From NCBI GenBank assembly GCA_037126765.1, contig JBBCBC010000012.1, forward strand, positions 14,074,001-14,138,000: a DNA stretch of 64,000 nt. Reading direction: 5' to 3'. The notes below the pieces were generated by a model, which worked only from the letters and a program-made list of their open reading frames with translations, was not told where the DNA came from and did no database searches. The position numbers and the translations under genes were made by a program. Shown one piece after another: positions 1-12,765 of this stretch. Position 1 is the stretch's first letter. Each line of letters begins with the position of its first letter. The DNA is from Stenogyne calaminthoides. Its lineage: Eukaryota > Streptophyta > Magnoliopsida > Lamiales > Lamiaceae.

Positions 1-1699
1 CTTTTTATTTACTGAGGTCAGATGGGTCAGGTTATCCTGACATTTTTTCCCTGAGAAGCACAAATTGACCTGAGTCAAAGTCTACTGAGACAATGATCCT
101 ACGCAGCTTTCAGAAGCTTCAGATTAGCCCAACTGATCCTGACTTTATCAGAGATCCTGAGAAGCTTGGATCAGATAATTATCTTACTGAACACTCAGTA
201 GAGTTAGTTCAGTTTGGTAACTATCTGTTCTAGCTACTCAAGTGTGCGGAATGGTTGGCCCTAAGTTTATACTCGTTTTAGCTTGCTAAAAATCTCTTCC
301 TTAGTAAAATAGTGATTAAGGTTGTGAATCAGTTACTGCACATTCAGTGGATTGATTCCAACTGAGTATCAGTGAAATATGTTTTCAGTGAAAACATGCA
401 ACATATATAATGCAGTACAGAAAGCAAACAACATAGCAATTTTAGTGGTTCAGAGACTCAAGCTCCTACGTCCACTCTCTCTGATCTTTAGAGAAATTCC
501 TTAACCACTTCCTAAAGATTTCAGGCTAACTCACTGCAGCTTACTCACTTTTCTACTTTGAGTTTTCTGGCTGACTCACTGCAGCTTACTAACTCAACAC
601 ACACAAGTTTTCAGACTACCACAAGTAGCTTACTATCTTCTTCTCTAGAGTTTTCTGGCTGACTAACCTGCAACTTACTCACTCTTTACAACTCTAACTC
701 ACCAACAAAACACACACTCAAACTACCTTATCAAAGGGTTTGGGTTTGGTTTCCAACTAGGGTAAGATATCCTTTACAATAAGAACAAATGCAAAGGCTA
801 GGATATCTATACTAAGCTTTGCCTATTTCTATGAAGCTAGAATTAGTGAATGAGCTCTCTCCAATGTGGAACACTTAGGAAATTCTAGGGTTTTCGAGTG
901 CTTCAATTTGCAAGAATACGAATGAGCTCTTGAGTTGCTTGAAATTTCCCGTAACCTTTAAATGTAGAAGGTCACTGGTATTTATAGGCAACTTCTCCAA
1001 AGGTTACTCTTGAAAAACTATCTGTTGGAAAAGATAGCATCAAGGGTTTTCTCTTCTGGTTATTGATGAACGGCTATTTTAGGGTTTGAACACTCCTTTG
1101 CATGTTTTAGGAAATATGCAGCCATGTAGCCAATCACCAATATCTGTGAACTGGAAGATATCAGACCTGAAATTCCTCAGTGAGATGTCGCTTTCAGTGT
1201 CAGTAAAGTACAGTGTTGTTGCCTCCTCATTGGTTGAAATCTTTGTTTGAGCAGAGACAAACAAACGGCTCTTTGCCCTTGATCTGATATGTTCCTTAAT
1301 ATCCACAAATGTCTTACATTCTGTTTGTTTGCACTAGGAATGACCATAACACTATTTCATAAAAATAGCTTGTTCAAGATCCTTTTGATCAGTACAAAAA
1401 TAGTCTTCAGAATCTTCGGATCTTCAGGCTTCTCCTGATTCTTCAGAGTCTTCAGGGTCTTCTGATTTCGTTCATCTGAACATTTTTTCTGATATGTATT
1501 TCTGATCAGGTCTTCTGGGTCTTCAGTAACTAAAATCCTGATCTATATCTGTTGACTGTACATGGTGCAGATAATCCTGATCCCTAGCATCTATTGAAAC
1601 CTGATCCAGATTCTATTCTATCAAGATGTCCTGATACATGTCATACTCAGGGGTTTTGGGATCTAATCAAAACTTCTTTATTAAATTCATCTCCCAACA
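1..1699 (-). repeat. 3' LTR of element A (incomplete)
   Basis: This LTR ends at CTCCCAACA (1691-1699), the reverse complement of the LTR start TGTTGGGAG. Comparison with the copy at 21244-24856 shows that about 70 bases of the other end are missing, cut off by the window. It contains a TATA-like box (979-986, minus), leader sequence, and at about 1395-1540 a set of CTTCAGG/CTTCTGA-type short repeats in U3. It is followed on the internal side by the polypurine tract. Confidence 0.9.
979..986 (-). promoter_or_regulatory. TATA box of the element A 3' LTR
   Basis: TATAAATA on the minus strand, followed by the LTR transcribed region. The same box in the same context (GCCTATAAATA) recurs in the other family members at 24137-24144, 60735-60742, 30698-30705 and 43108-43114, which supports it as the LTR core promoter. 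Confidence 0.55.
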
Positions 1700-1700
1700 A

Positions 1701-1713
1701 TTTCCCCCTTTTT
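1701..1713 (-). other. Polypurine tract of element A
   Basis: On the minus strand this reads AAAAAGGGGGAAA, two bases before the LTR start TGTTGGGAG. It is the expected primer for plus-strand DNA synthesis. The same tract occurs at 24858-24870 for element C and near 42212-42223 in element E. Confidence 0.8.
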
Positions 1714-1957
1714 GATGATGCCAAAACCATCTTGTTACAAATATGCGAACACAATAGAAATAAACCTATCATCTAATCAGGTTTCAATTCCTATACAAGA
1801 TAAGGGTCATAAAGGCAATCATCAATCATGAATCAGTAAGATAATGAGATATTATCTTTTCAGAACAAAAACCATCAGTAGAGTTTTCATTAATAAAAAA
1901 TTTTAAGTACAGGATACAAAGTTGATCCTACTCTACTAAAAAAAAAGGAAAGATACA

Positions 1958-4900
1958 TCATTCTTCATCAGATTCAATCTCATCAGTTGGAGGGTCGAGA
2001 TTGAACATTCCATAGTATTTTTTCTTCAGCTCCACTCTCTCCTGAATGGTCCTCGCATCATTTCCTGTCAGCTCCAAATAATTGGCTTGATCCACAAAGT
2101 CTACATGAATGAAGTCGAAATTGATCATCCCATTCTTGAACTTGGGTGGAGGGTACTTCATCTGTCCTGGAGCTTTTAACTGATATCCCAGTGTGTCAAA
2201 CAGATTGAACCATTTCTGACACATATCAGTGAAATTCCTCAGAAGATATGCAATAAATGCATCATCTCTGTCAGTAATAGGACGAGGCCAAACTTGCAGC
2301 ACATCATAATTGAACATAAATTCTCTCTTGGCAAGCTCCCATCTATCATTCATCTCAATAGGCATCCACTTATCAGTATGGGACCACTGCCTCTTCCTTT
2401 GTTTTGTGCCTCTCCTCCTTAGGACAAATCTCTGGAATCCTCCCCTGATCCTCTTCGCATCCTCTCTGGCTTTTCTGGTCATCTCTGATCCTGACACAAA
2501 AACCGCAGCTTTCCTTCTCTTTTCAGCTTCAATCATCTTCACTGAATTATGCCAATCCCAGTTCAGTCCCTTGGAGGCCACATCATATTCACCAAATCCC
2601 TCCTTGAAGAGTTCATCGGTTTCAGATTCTTCACTTCTATGTGCCTCAACCTCAGAGAACTCCACGGACAATCTCCTTCTGATTGGCTTATCAACAGCAG
2701 GAACTACTTGAGATTTTTCAGGAATAGGATTCAGGACACCATGAGCCTCTCCCATCTTGCTTGACTCATTAGCCCTCTGCCTCTTTGCACGTTCCTGAAT
2801 GACTTCAGCTGCAGCCTCAGGATTTATAGATATTTTAGGTTGTTTCCTCTTTCCTTTGGATATAACGACTTCTTCCTGAGTCAGTAATCTCCCTTCAATT
2901 GCTGGCAGCTGTGTGAGCATATCATAACTTTCAACCTTTTTGGCATCATAGTCAGCCAATATCTGAGAAAGAGTTCTATCCATGTGTAGTTGCTCACGTC
3001 CAACTGAGCGAAGTTCAGCAGCAATATGTAAATTCTCATCCTGAAGTCTCTGCAACACATTCAGTCCTGTTGTTGTATCCTCAGCAAGACCACCATAAGT
3101 AGCCTGTATCTTGGTCATGAGTGAAGAACTCATTTCCTCAACAGCTGTTCTGATCAATTCCTCAGTTCTTGCTTTCATCAACTCTTCTAACATCTTAGTC
3201 CTCAACACAAATTTCTTTTCCATCTCTCCTAACACATCCTTAGATACATCTTCTATTCTAGCATACATCTCAGTAAACATATTATCAAAAGATGCCGATA
3301 ATGAAGTTACCTGATCAGCTTTCACCATAGATGTGCTTAGCAATTCAACCAACTTGCTTTGAGAAGTTTGTGCCTCAGCAATCTTTGACACTTCGTCCAC
3401 CAGAGGCTCGAGCTTAGCAATCTGATCAACAATAGGCTCCAGCTTGGTTAACTTCTCTAAGACTGGTGTCAGATCAACAGTTGTTGGAATGGGAATTTCA
3501 GCATCTGTCTGCACCCCTGAATCAGTCATTTCTATAATCTCCACAGTAGGCTCCAACGAGTACTGGATAGTCTGACCAAAAGTGACCATCTGCAAGGGCG
3601 GAACATCCTGAGTTTGTTCCCCCTTAAGTGTAGCTTCGACACTTGATTCAACAGCGTTCCTCTTCTCTTCAGGAATATCTTTCTCAGTCTTGTCCTGATC
3701 ATCTCTATCCTGACTTCCTTCTCCACCTTCAGCCTGAGTGACTGGCTCTCTCTCAGCAATCTTCTTCAGCACAAGTTGATCAAAATCTGCTGGCTTTATC
3801 CTGAGCCTCTTCTTCCCCAATCCTGAGAAAGCATCAAGTTCAGCCACCTCCTCAACCCAATATTCTTTGCCTCTGAAGTTGCCAATCCTGAGCATCGTGG
3901 AAAACGATTGATTGACAATCATCATTGCGGTCTTCAGTCTGAAAAACATATCCTGAAGATCAGGATATTTCTCCAACACTGGATATTTGTCTATCACAAA
4001 TCTCTCCGCCTTCAGCCTCCACTCCTTCTCTTCTGCCTCACCTTTCCTGAGTTCAGGACCAGGTGCCTCCTCTTCAGAGCTAGAATGAGCCTCTGAAGGA
4101 ATGGAAAAATATGGCTCTGAGGGTTGTGTGGGTGGGATGGTAATTTGGCTTTCTTCAACAGGTTTTTGAGAACCTGTGAAGATTTCTTGGGTTATCCTAT
4201 CATCGCCAATACTGGTACCTAGTACCTCAGTAAAGACGTCCTCTTCACCTCCTTCCTCTGTCAAGGGAAAACTTTCCTGAACAGTTTCTGCCGCCATTGC
4301 CTGAGAGACAACTTTGACGAGGGTATCAAGAGGGGATTTTACTCCGGACTCTTGTTCCCTAATGGTTCTGAGTTTCTTTCTCTTCCTTTCTTTTGCTCTT
4401 CCTGAGCCTTCTTTGCTTCACCAGTCTCCCTTTTTACCCGAAGAAGATCAAGTGACTTCTTCCTCCTTTCTTCCGCTCCTGATGCCTCAGTGTGTTTTAC
4501 TGATGCTGTCCTTTTAGGCTTTTGGACAATATTAGCAATAACCACATCATCCTGATCAGAGCTCGAATCATTCTGTTCTTCAGGTTCCTCCTGAACCATT
4601 GAGCCTTGACTTCCTGAAGGAACTGGCCTTTTCCTCTGTGGTTTTCCTTTCCTGGATATGACTCTATTCCAGGAAAATTCATCTCCAGTCATTAAGAACA
4701 AGTTGTCTCTGGGCAGAGTTTCAATCAAGAAACTGATCTTTGTTCCAAACAGGACCTTTCCACTCTTGGTGAATGCACCTTTTGCATATTTCAGCTTCTA
4801 ATTCTAGTGAAGAATACTATCCACCAGAAATTTTAACCAGTTGAAGTCCATAAAGGATGAATCCTCTATGGTAGCCATGAGCCTCAACTTGTTCCGGCTC

Positions 4901-5429
4901 ACCTGCTCTAGACTTCTAGAAGTGCTCATCAAGCACATTGCCACAATATCGATTAACACTCTGTATTTCGGCTTCAAACATCATTTGTGCAGAGCTCCCT
5001 TCAACTCAACATTTGATTCTGCAAAACGATCTAGGATTTCCTGCTCTCTTCCCGACATGTACATAGCTGGATCTTCTCCGTGACTATTGAGTTCGAAGAC
5101 GACATTAATGTCATCAAGAGATAGTTTCACCTCCTTAGTGCAAACTGCCTCTGCTTTGGATTTCGCAAATGTTCCAAAACTTAATTGCGAAACTAGTGAA
5201 CCTCTTTCACCTTCTCGAAGATTTACAACAAACTGTAACACCTCTAGTGAAAGTTCATTTTCTGGCATATTACTTACCAGAAGAGTTAACTCGGCCATTC
5301 GCAGCATATTAAGTGCCTCTTCCTCAACCTGTGCGAAGTTTTGTTTTCAATCATGGCCACCACATGCTCGAAGTAGGGCTTCTCCGTCTCAGCGAGATTT
5401 TTGATCATGGCATAGCTTGGGAATTCCAT
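1958..5429 (-). pseudogene. Third ORF of element A, downstream of pol (Sirevirus 'env-like' position), frameshifted
   Basis: The longest open piece (4297 to 1958, 779 codons) is one acidic to mixed-charge protein. Residues about 1-110 are Glu/Ser/Pro-rich. Residues about 275-400 hold a Leu/Val heptad region with a repeated KLEPxVDxxxKLEP unit, likely a coiled coil. Lys/Arg-rich segments follow, then a conserved C-terminal block (DKWMPIEMNDRWE, QVWPRP). In-phase or frameshifted coding continues upstream (4728-4339 and 5307-4981) to a possible start at 5429, so the original protein was probably over 1,000 residues, broken by at least two frame changes. I see no signal peptide or convincing membrane helix, so an envelope role is not shown. 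Related sequence occurs at 25120-27398 and 38413-41800. Some Sireviruses carry an extra ORF here; the function is unknown. Confidence 0.65.
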
Positions 5430-6011
5430 TGTAAAACCGATTTCTGGGTAGGGTATTCGAGGGTTTTGGAATTTTGAAGATTTGAAGATTTGAAGGTTTA
5501 AGGGTTTTGGGAATTTTGATCGCTTAAATGTGAGAAATAAACGATTGAGGTCTGAATTTTTGGTTTATATATGATCTGTGAAATAAAGATCAACGGTTGT
5601 GATTAAATCTCGAAAATATAATGAATGATTGAGATTTAACCGGATTTTGAGTATGGCTATTTTCTGGACAATAGGAAAGTAGCAGTTTATAGGTTGACAA
5701 ATGGACGATTCTGGGAAATCGAGGCGGATGTTCATCTTTTTCAGTCAAAATACATTCCCGCTTTAAAAGTTCAGGCCTTTTGTCATTTAATTCAAATGAA
5801 TACTGAGTAATCCTTTGCATAATAAATGCTACAGATTTTAATGCATGTATCAATATAACTTCAGGATTATTTGAATACATAAACTTTACTGAATATTGAT
5901 CCTGACAAAATTTTGCCCTGAGTCTCAGTTTCCATCCTGAGAAGATTTTGTCCTAAGTTATTCCTCCTGAATAACTACATGCACCTGAAGGACTTCTCCC
6001 TTCAGTGAAAT
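5430..6011 (-). other. Spacer between pol and third ORF of element A
   Basis: About 580 bases between the RNase H stop and the possible start of the third ORF. No conserved domain is visible. The TGA ending pol is followed by many stops in frame, so this copy gives no sign of a simple readthrough fusion of pol to the third ORF. Confidence 0.5.
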
Positions 6012-7763
6012 TCATTCACCTGGATCCAACATCCCTAATTCTACTAATAGTTCCTGAAATCTTGATTCAGCCAAAGGTTTCGTCAAGATATCAGCCCTTT
6101 GTTTATCAGTATGAATTTTTTCCATTCTGATGTCCTTCTTTTCAACATGATCTCTAATGAAGTGATGTCTGATATCAACATGCTTACATCTGGTATGCAA
6201 CACTGGATTTTGTGTAATAGCAATTGCACTATTATTATCACAAAATATAGGTACTTCATTGGCTATAATCTTATAATCCCTCAATTGTTGTCTGAGCCAA
6301 AGAATCTGTGCACAACAGCTTCCTGCAACCATGTATTCAGCTTCAGTAGTACTGGTTGCTATTGAGGTATGTTTATTTGAAAACCATGATATCAATTTAC
6401 TTCCAAGAACTTGACAGGTTCCTGTGGTAGACTTCCTGTCAATTCTACATCCTCCATAATCAGCATCTGAATAACCAGTTAATTCAAGGTTGTCATCAGT
6501 TGGATACCATAATCCTCTATTCACAGTGCCTTTTAGATATTTCAGAATCTTTTTAGCAGCCTCCATGTGACTAACCTTAGGATTAGCTTGGTATCTTGCA
6601 CATATCCCAACAGCAAATGTTATATCACGCCTACTTTCAGTGAGATATAACAATGATCCAATGATCCCTCTATAATCAGTGTGATTTACTGATTTTCCTC
6701 CAGGATCAGGATCCATCTTGTAGTTAGTATTCATAGGAATTATAACTGCGTTGCAATTCTGTACACCATACATATCAATCAGATCTCTGATGTATTTTGC
6801 TTGATTAATGAATATTCCTTCCTTACTTTGTTTCACCTGAAGTCCAAGAAAGAAATTCCTCTCCCCCATCATAGACATCTCAAACTTTCCTTTCATCAGA
6901 GTAGAAAACTTCTCACACAACTGATGATTCGGAGATCCAAATATGATGTCATCCACATAAATCTGAACTAGTAAGATATCCTTCCCATCTTCTATCCTGA
7001 ACAAAGTCCTATCTACAGTTCCTTTGATAAAACCATGGTCAGTAAGAAACTGAGAAAGGGTATCATACCATGCTCTGGGTGCTTGTTTGAGACCATACAA
7101 GGCTTTCCTGAGCCTGTAAACTTGGTCATTCTGACAAAATCCTGGAGGTTGTTCCACATAAACTTCTTCCTTAAGCACACCATTCAAAAATGCACTTTTC
7201 ACATCCATTTGATAGACTGTGAATTTCATGTGGGCAGCATATGCAAGAAACATTCTGATGGCTTCTAGTCTAACAACAGGTGCAAAGGTTTCATCATAAT
7301 CCAAGCCTTCTTCTTGGGAATAACCTTGTGCAACTAGCCTTGCCTTGTTTCTAACAATGTTGTTGTTTTTATCTCTCTTATTCTTGAACATCCACTTAGT
7401 TCCAATTACATTGTGTCTCTTAGGTATGTCCACTAGCTCCCAAACTTCATTTCTTATGAATTGATTCTGCTCTTCTTGCATAGCAGTAATCCAGAAAGAA
7501 TCTTGAAGAGCTTCTTCAATCTCAGTAGGTTCTTTTTCAGATAGAAAGCAGCAGAACAAAACACTTTCTCCATCGAACCTTCTTGTTTTGACTCCTTCTG
7601 ATAGATCACCCACAATCTGACTTGTAGGATGACTATCCAACCATTTTCTCCTGGATGTTCCCCCTTTAGTAGTATCCTCAACATCAGAAATGTTAGGTTC
7701 ATGTAATTCATCAAATTCAGGGAACAACAGAAAGGGAATCATCTTCCTCAAGAGAAATTCCAT
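6012..7763 (-). pseudogene. Reverse transcriptase and RNase H of element A (pol C-terminal part)
   Basis: This 583-codon open stretch carries the copia reverse transcriptase (RVT_2) and RNase H. Visible landmarks are W-E-L-V before KWMFKNKRD, the QMDVKSAFLNG motif, the YGLKQAPRAWY motif, and the catalytic YVDD box at 6948-6959 in the context YVDDIIFGSPN. RNase H follows with SDADYGG, TTEAEY and CDNNSAI, which supply the acidic active-site residues, and ends shortly after KHVDIRHHFIRDH. The stretch is in the same frame as the integrase upstream, but a TGA at 7764-7766 lies between them. The local sequence also reads sensibly in another frame, so two compensating indels are likely. RT and RNase H themselves look intact. 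Confidence 0.88.
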
Positions 7764-8974
7764 TCAGAACATTATCAGAGACATTTGTTCCCCCTTAGTT
7801 GATAGATTCAGAGCTTGCCTCAGCTGTGACCACATCTTCATCGGCATTACATACCTGAGTTTGAACTGGTGTATGTTCAGATTGTCAACTTCAGTTTGTT
7901 GGCTTTCCTTCAGTGGAGAATTTCCATCCCGAGTCTCACCATCCTGAACTTCTTTGTCTGAGTCTGATTCACTCCATTCATAAAAAGTGATAGACTTCTT
8001 CTTTTCAGGTTCAGAGGATGTTTTATCATTCTTTTTCAGGCTAAGTCTGGTGATCCTCTTGGTCAGTTCTCCTGAGTCTTGTTCCTGTTTTTTCTGAACA
8101 CAAGTAGACTCATCAAAAACAATATGAGGTGTTTCTTCCACAATAAGAGTCCTACAATTGTAAACTCTGAAGGCTTTACTGATTTCAGAATATCCTAAGA
8201 ATATCCCTTCAACAGCTTTGCTATCAAAAGTTTTCAACTGATCTTTACCATTATTGTGTATGAAACACTTGCAACCAAACACACGAAAGAAAGAAACAAG
8301 AGGCTTCCTTTCATTCCACAGCTCATAAGGAGTTTTTCCTTGATTTTTGGTCAGCATGGATATGTTCTGAGAGTAGCATGCAGTGTTGATAGCTTCAGCC
8401 CAAAATCTCTTAGGAATATCAGCTTTAGCAATCATAGTTCTTGCAGCTTCTTTCAGAGTCATATTCCTTCTTTCAGCAACATCATTCTGTTGTGGAGTCC
8501 TTGCAGGTGATGTTTCATGAGCTATTCCATTTGCTGCACAATAATCAGATTTAATATGGTTGATAAATTCAGTTCCTTTATCTGATCTGATTTTGACCAC
8601 ACTCAGATTCTTTTCAGTACTGAGTCTTTTCAGTAGTTCAGGCAGTTTTGTCTGAGTCTCTTTCTTACTGAGTAAGAATATGACCCATGTGTATCTAGAG
8701 TAGTCATCAACTACCAAAAGTGTAAATTTCCTGCCATTAGTGCTCACAAGTGTCACTGGACCAGAGAGATCCATATGTAATAGTTGTAATATTCTGTCAG
8801 TGTAACATCTACTTTGCTTTTGAATGATGTTTTGATTTGTTTCCCTTTCTGACATGCATCACATTCATGATCTTTAATGAATACTTCATTTGGTAACCCC
8901 CTCACAAGTGCTAATCTTGCAAGTTTGTTCAGGGTTTTGAAGTTTAAGTGATTTAGTTTTTGTGCCACAACCAA
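7764..8974 (-). pseudogene. Integrase of element A with GAG-pre-integrase zinc finger
   Basis: Copia integrase. The zinc-finger end is visible as CDACQKGKQ (within 8753-8974). The catalytic core follows in ORF 8855-7764 with HMDLSGPV (first Asp), RSDKGTEF (second Asp) and AERRN (Glu), so the DDE triad is present. After the core come the typical copia regions PYELWNERKP and FGCKCF and a hydrophilic Ser/Glu-rich tail. The finger and the core lie in different frames (8974 and 8855 starts), and the finger is also out of frame with the protease, so at least two frameshifts inactivate this copy. Family knowledge: it inserts the cDNA with 5-bp target duplications. Confidence 0.85.
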
Positions 8975-9444
8975 CTGGTATCAGTGGAACTTTTTGCAAC
9001 CAAGCATGTATCCTTAGGAGTTGAACTCCAATCAGCAAGATACACATTTCCCTTTCTAGTACCAGTCAGTAGAATTTTCTGTGAAGCATTGTCTTTCACA
9101 TAACATAAGTTCTTTGAGAACTGAACACCGAATCCTTTGTCACAGAATTGGCTGATAGAAAGCAAATTATGCTTTAAACAAGACACATATGAAACACCAT
9201 GGATATGAATAGAATCAACTTCAAGAGTTCCATATCCTTCAGTCTGTCCTTTGGAATTGTCTCCAAATGTAATCTGAGGGCCTTTTTGCTCAACATAGTC
9301 AGTGAGTAATTGCTTATATCCTGTCATATGTCTTGAACATCCACTATCCAGATACCATACAGCATGAGCCAATTCATTTCCACTCATCATGGTTATGTTT
9401 TCTTCATTCGGTCTAGTACCCTTTTCCTTCACCTGAAAAACAAA
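8953..9444 (-). pseudogene. Aspartic protease region of element A pol
   Basis: Retropepsin-type domain with the catalytic motif in WYLDSGCSRHMTG (DSG), followed by ITFGDNSKG and the hydrophobic LLSISQFCDKGFGV segment typical of copia proteases. It ends at SWLWHK, the start of the GAG-pre-integrase zinc finger, where the frame breaks. The coding frame is the same as the last part of gag but separated from it by a single TGA (9445-9447). Confidence 0.85.
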
Positions 9445-9447
9445 TCA
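9445..9447 (-). promoter_or_regulatory. In-frame TGA between gag and protease of element A
   Basis: Gag reads ...WVPKT then TGA. The same frame continues FVFQVKEKG into the protease without a further stop. A TGA in the same place, after VPKN, is present in element E. It may be a programmed readthrough signal separating gag from pol; this is inference. Confidence 0.4.
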
Positions 9448-10925
9448 CGTCTTAGGTACCCATTTGGTGTAGGGTCCTACCAGGTTAGCTGTACCTTTTG
9501 GAACCCAAATCTGCCTGATAACTCTAATTACTTTAGAGTGGCTGATTTGTCTCCCATAAATATCTACATACACATTCACCACCCTAGGTGCCTTGGCAGT
9601 ACCCTGTGTATGAGTGACAGCCTTAGCATGAACATGTGCCTTAGAGTTCTTCTTGGGTTTAGGCCTTTTGTTCAAATGTCTTGGCTTTGGTGCAGCTGGT
9701 TTCTGTCTCTGCTGACTTGGGTTCAGGAGACCTTTACCCTTAGGCAAGTGGGGTTTAGGTTGCTGTACTGAAATTTTGGTCTTTCAGTAATCTGAGGACT
9801 TGGTCTTTTCAGTTGAGCATATCTCTGCTGAGTGTTTCTCTTCTGAAAATTCCTCTGATGGTTCAGTGCAGATCTCTTCAGGTTGGTATTCTTAGCCTGA
9901 GGCTTTGAAGTACTGGCCTGAAAATTTCCTACTGAGTGTTCAGGTTTTCTAGCCTTTTCCTGAGGTTTGGGCTTTCTTCCCTGAACCTTCAGTTTTTCTG
10001 AAACCATAGGTCCTTTACCCTTGTATAAAACTCTAGGTTGTTCTTCAGTAAGAAGATTAGTACAAGCCACTAGTTTAACAAAGACAGTCTTAGTGCTACT
10101 AGGAGCAGCATTCAGAAGACCTTGTGAGGTTCCCCCTGGATTATATCCCAATCCAGCCTTTATAGTTGCAGGTCTTTGATAACTCTGAATTTCATCTATT
10201 ACTTTAGATGCAGAATTCAATAGAGCTAACTTTCTCTGCGCACTATCCTCACTTTTCTTTATTGTCTCATGCTTCTCAAAGAGGTCATTGAACTCAGTTC
10301 TGATAAACTGAATTTCCTCAGTGGATTTCTCTAATTTTCCATTCAGGATTTCTATCACTTTCTCTTTTTCTGAGAGTTGTACTTTCAGAACATCTAGTTC
10401 ATCAGTAGTTCCCATCAATTGAGAAGTGATCTCAGCATTTTTAGAGTCTTTCCACTTCATGTTCTTAGCAGTCAGTTCTTTATTCTGCTCTTGAGTTTCT
10501 GTGAGCAGTTCTTGTAACACAGAATAGTCCTTCATAAGATTCTCAAAAGAATCCATCAGGTCAAAGTTACTGGTTACAGTTGAACTTGAGAATTCATATG
10601 CTTGTGTAGGAGCAACAACAGAGATAAAAGAATTTACCTCCTTCATAGCAACAAGACAGACATCATCACTATCAATATCAGAGAATATCTCATCTGAAGA
10701 ACTGGAACCTTCTTCAGAATGTTCTTCTTCTTCTGCAATCATAGCTTTCTTGCTGGAGATCTTCCTGTCTCTCTTGGCTTGTCTCTCCTTTCTTTCTTTA
10801 GCACTTAGCTCAGGACAGTCATATTGGAAGTGACCTTTCTTCTGACAGTTGTAGCATTTGTTGGTATCATCATCCTGATCACTTTTCTCCTTGGTCTTAG
10901 AATCCTTCTTTCTGGATGAGGAACC
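9445..10925 (-). pseudogene. Gag C-terminal part of element A
   Basis: Contains the CCHC zinc knuckle CYNCQKKGHFQYDC (about 10811-10860), then an acidic Ser/Glu segment (GSSSSDEIFSD), then a long helical, Glu/Lys/Leu-rich region that may form a coiled coil, and a basic Lys/Pro/Gln-rich tail. The tail ends in QIWVPKG and VPKT followed by TGA. ORFs 10742-9723 and 9747-9445 are in different frames and overlap by 25 bases, so a frameshift lies near 9723-9747. The gene is cut at 10925 by insertion of element B. Its N-terminal part resumes at 20182-21118. Confidence 0.85.
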
Positions 10926-12765
10926 TGTTGGGAAATTAATTGCACTGATCTATTCGGGATAAATATTTAAATAAATATTTAATTATGATAATTATTACTA
11001 GCATGAATTAATCCTATATTAATTCAAATAATAATTCAACAACAAATCATGCATATAATCAATTCACGTAAATCCTACGCATGCGGAATTTCTACGAGTT
11101 TACGTGAACGTACCTCTTGGAGTGGCAATGGTCTTGTTGATTAGACACACCAAAAAACCTTCTCAAGTATTCCCTTAATCCTTGCTCGACAATCCGGTGG
11201 TAGGATGCTCGCGAACAATTAACAAAAGGAAAATAAACTTTGTTGCACCACCATTGTGGATTTACTAATTTTTTCAGCACATGGAATTGTACTTGGGAAT
11301 GAAACATTCATCCTCTATTTATAGAGGGTGGTGGCCGATTTTTTTATGTGGAATAGGTAGGAAAAAATCTTTTCTTGATCTCCAAGAAATCTTGAATATA
11401 TCTCATATATTCTTTTCTCCATAATTAAAATATTCCACAAAATCCCACTCTCTTATTTGTTATGGAATATTTCGAAAGTAATAGGGATCAAGATTCCAAG
11501 ATTTGGATCTTCTTGAATTTATGAGGCATTCTTGTATTTCAAGAAATACATATCTTTCATAATATCTTTTCAAGAAAATCAAGAAAATCTTCCTTGCCTT
11601 TTATATTCAAAATTTTCGAAATTTACTATATGGATAACCAAGTGAAAGATTTCTTGAATTTAATGAGATAATCTTGTATTCCAAGAATACATATCTTCAT
11701 TCCAAAACAAAATTCAAAGAAAATTTTTCTCCCCTTTTAATCCATAATTTTCGTAAAAGAGGAAAAATAAGGCAACAATATTTATTTTATTTTTAAACAC
11801 TTTTTTCAGTTATTGGACTTTATGTTGGGCTACTTAGGGGGCCTTTAGGAGAATTAAGATTGGACCTTCCAATGGATCTTGAATTATCAATATTGAGCCA
11901 CAATATTATTCAAGCCCATAAATATTAATTAATCCCACTACATAATTAATATTGCACTATCCATCTTAACCCATACTACAGTCAATATGGCTCCCGATTA
12001 TTATTTCCCGTGTTTAGAATTATCTAGCCCATTAATTAATTCAAGCCACTGAAATAGCTTTCCATTAATTAATATCTTTTGTCCTTGGTTAAGGAACGGT
12101 TCAACATTATTATCCATACCGGAAACTAGTTTCACTTGCAAGATTTGGTATGATAAAGCTTATGAACCTCCCAAGGGGGCAAATCGAACAAGCGTACTTG
12201 CACACGATTCTCCGTATTAAATCTTAGCAATCGCATGTGACCAATAATATTACCCAAGATAAAAAGTATTGAATCTCATTGATTCTCTACCCGTGATAAG
12301 TCAAAGTAATAGTTACCAACCACTCGCGATCCTATTTAAGGGACAAAAATTAAGAAATAACGAACCACTGAGGTCTAATTCTTCCTTGTTCAGTTCTAAA
12401 GAATTTGTCCTCCTCATGGGTCCTATTCAATTCATCGATCATCACTAGTGTAATCTCTTGGTAAAGACAAGTCAATCTGAGCCTTACACTTCAACATTTC
12501 ACGATGGATTGTTCATTTCCATCTTGGTCGTGAATGGTGTACTTTTGGTTACAATGGAATGTTAATTTAATCTTCTGTGATCTGGTATCACTAAATTAAC
12601 TACAATGTAACACGTATTATTTATTGAACAGTTATGCAGTAAATATATGTAACATTTGATGATATTTAAAGCATCAGTGATAAACAATTTATTTCACTAA
12701 ATAATTCTGAAATTCAGTTTTGATTATACAAAGTAAAAGCATACTTTCCAAAGATAATCCCAACA
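10926..12765 (-). repeat. 3' LTR of element B
   Basis: An 1840-bp LTR with TGTTG...CAACA ends, near-identical to 18356-20181 and to the reverse complement of 21441-23280. A TATA-like box (TATAAATA, minus) is at 11316-11323. The short ORF at 11092-11307 lies wholly inside the LTR and is not considered a gene. The internal-side neighbour is a purine-rich stretch (minus-strand GTGGGAGAT at about 12766-12774), the likely polypurine tract. Confidence 0.92.

Noticed and set aside
1079..1306. 75-codon ORF in the A LTR and its relative at 24237-24503
   Set aside because: They lie in the LTR, differ in length between the copies and have no domain. The repeat itself explains them.
11092..11307. 71-codon ORF conserved in both B LTRs (also 18489-18737)
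   Set aside because: Similarity follows from LTR identity. No domain and no sign of selection can be judged from these copies.
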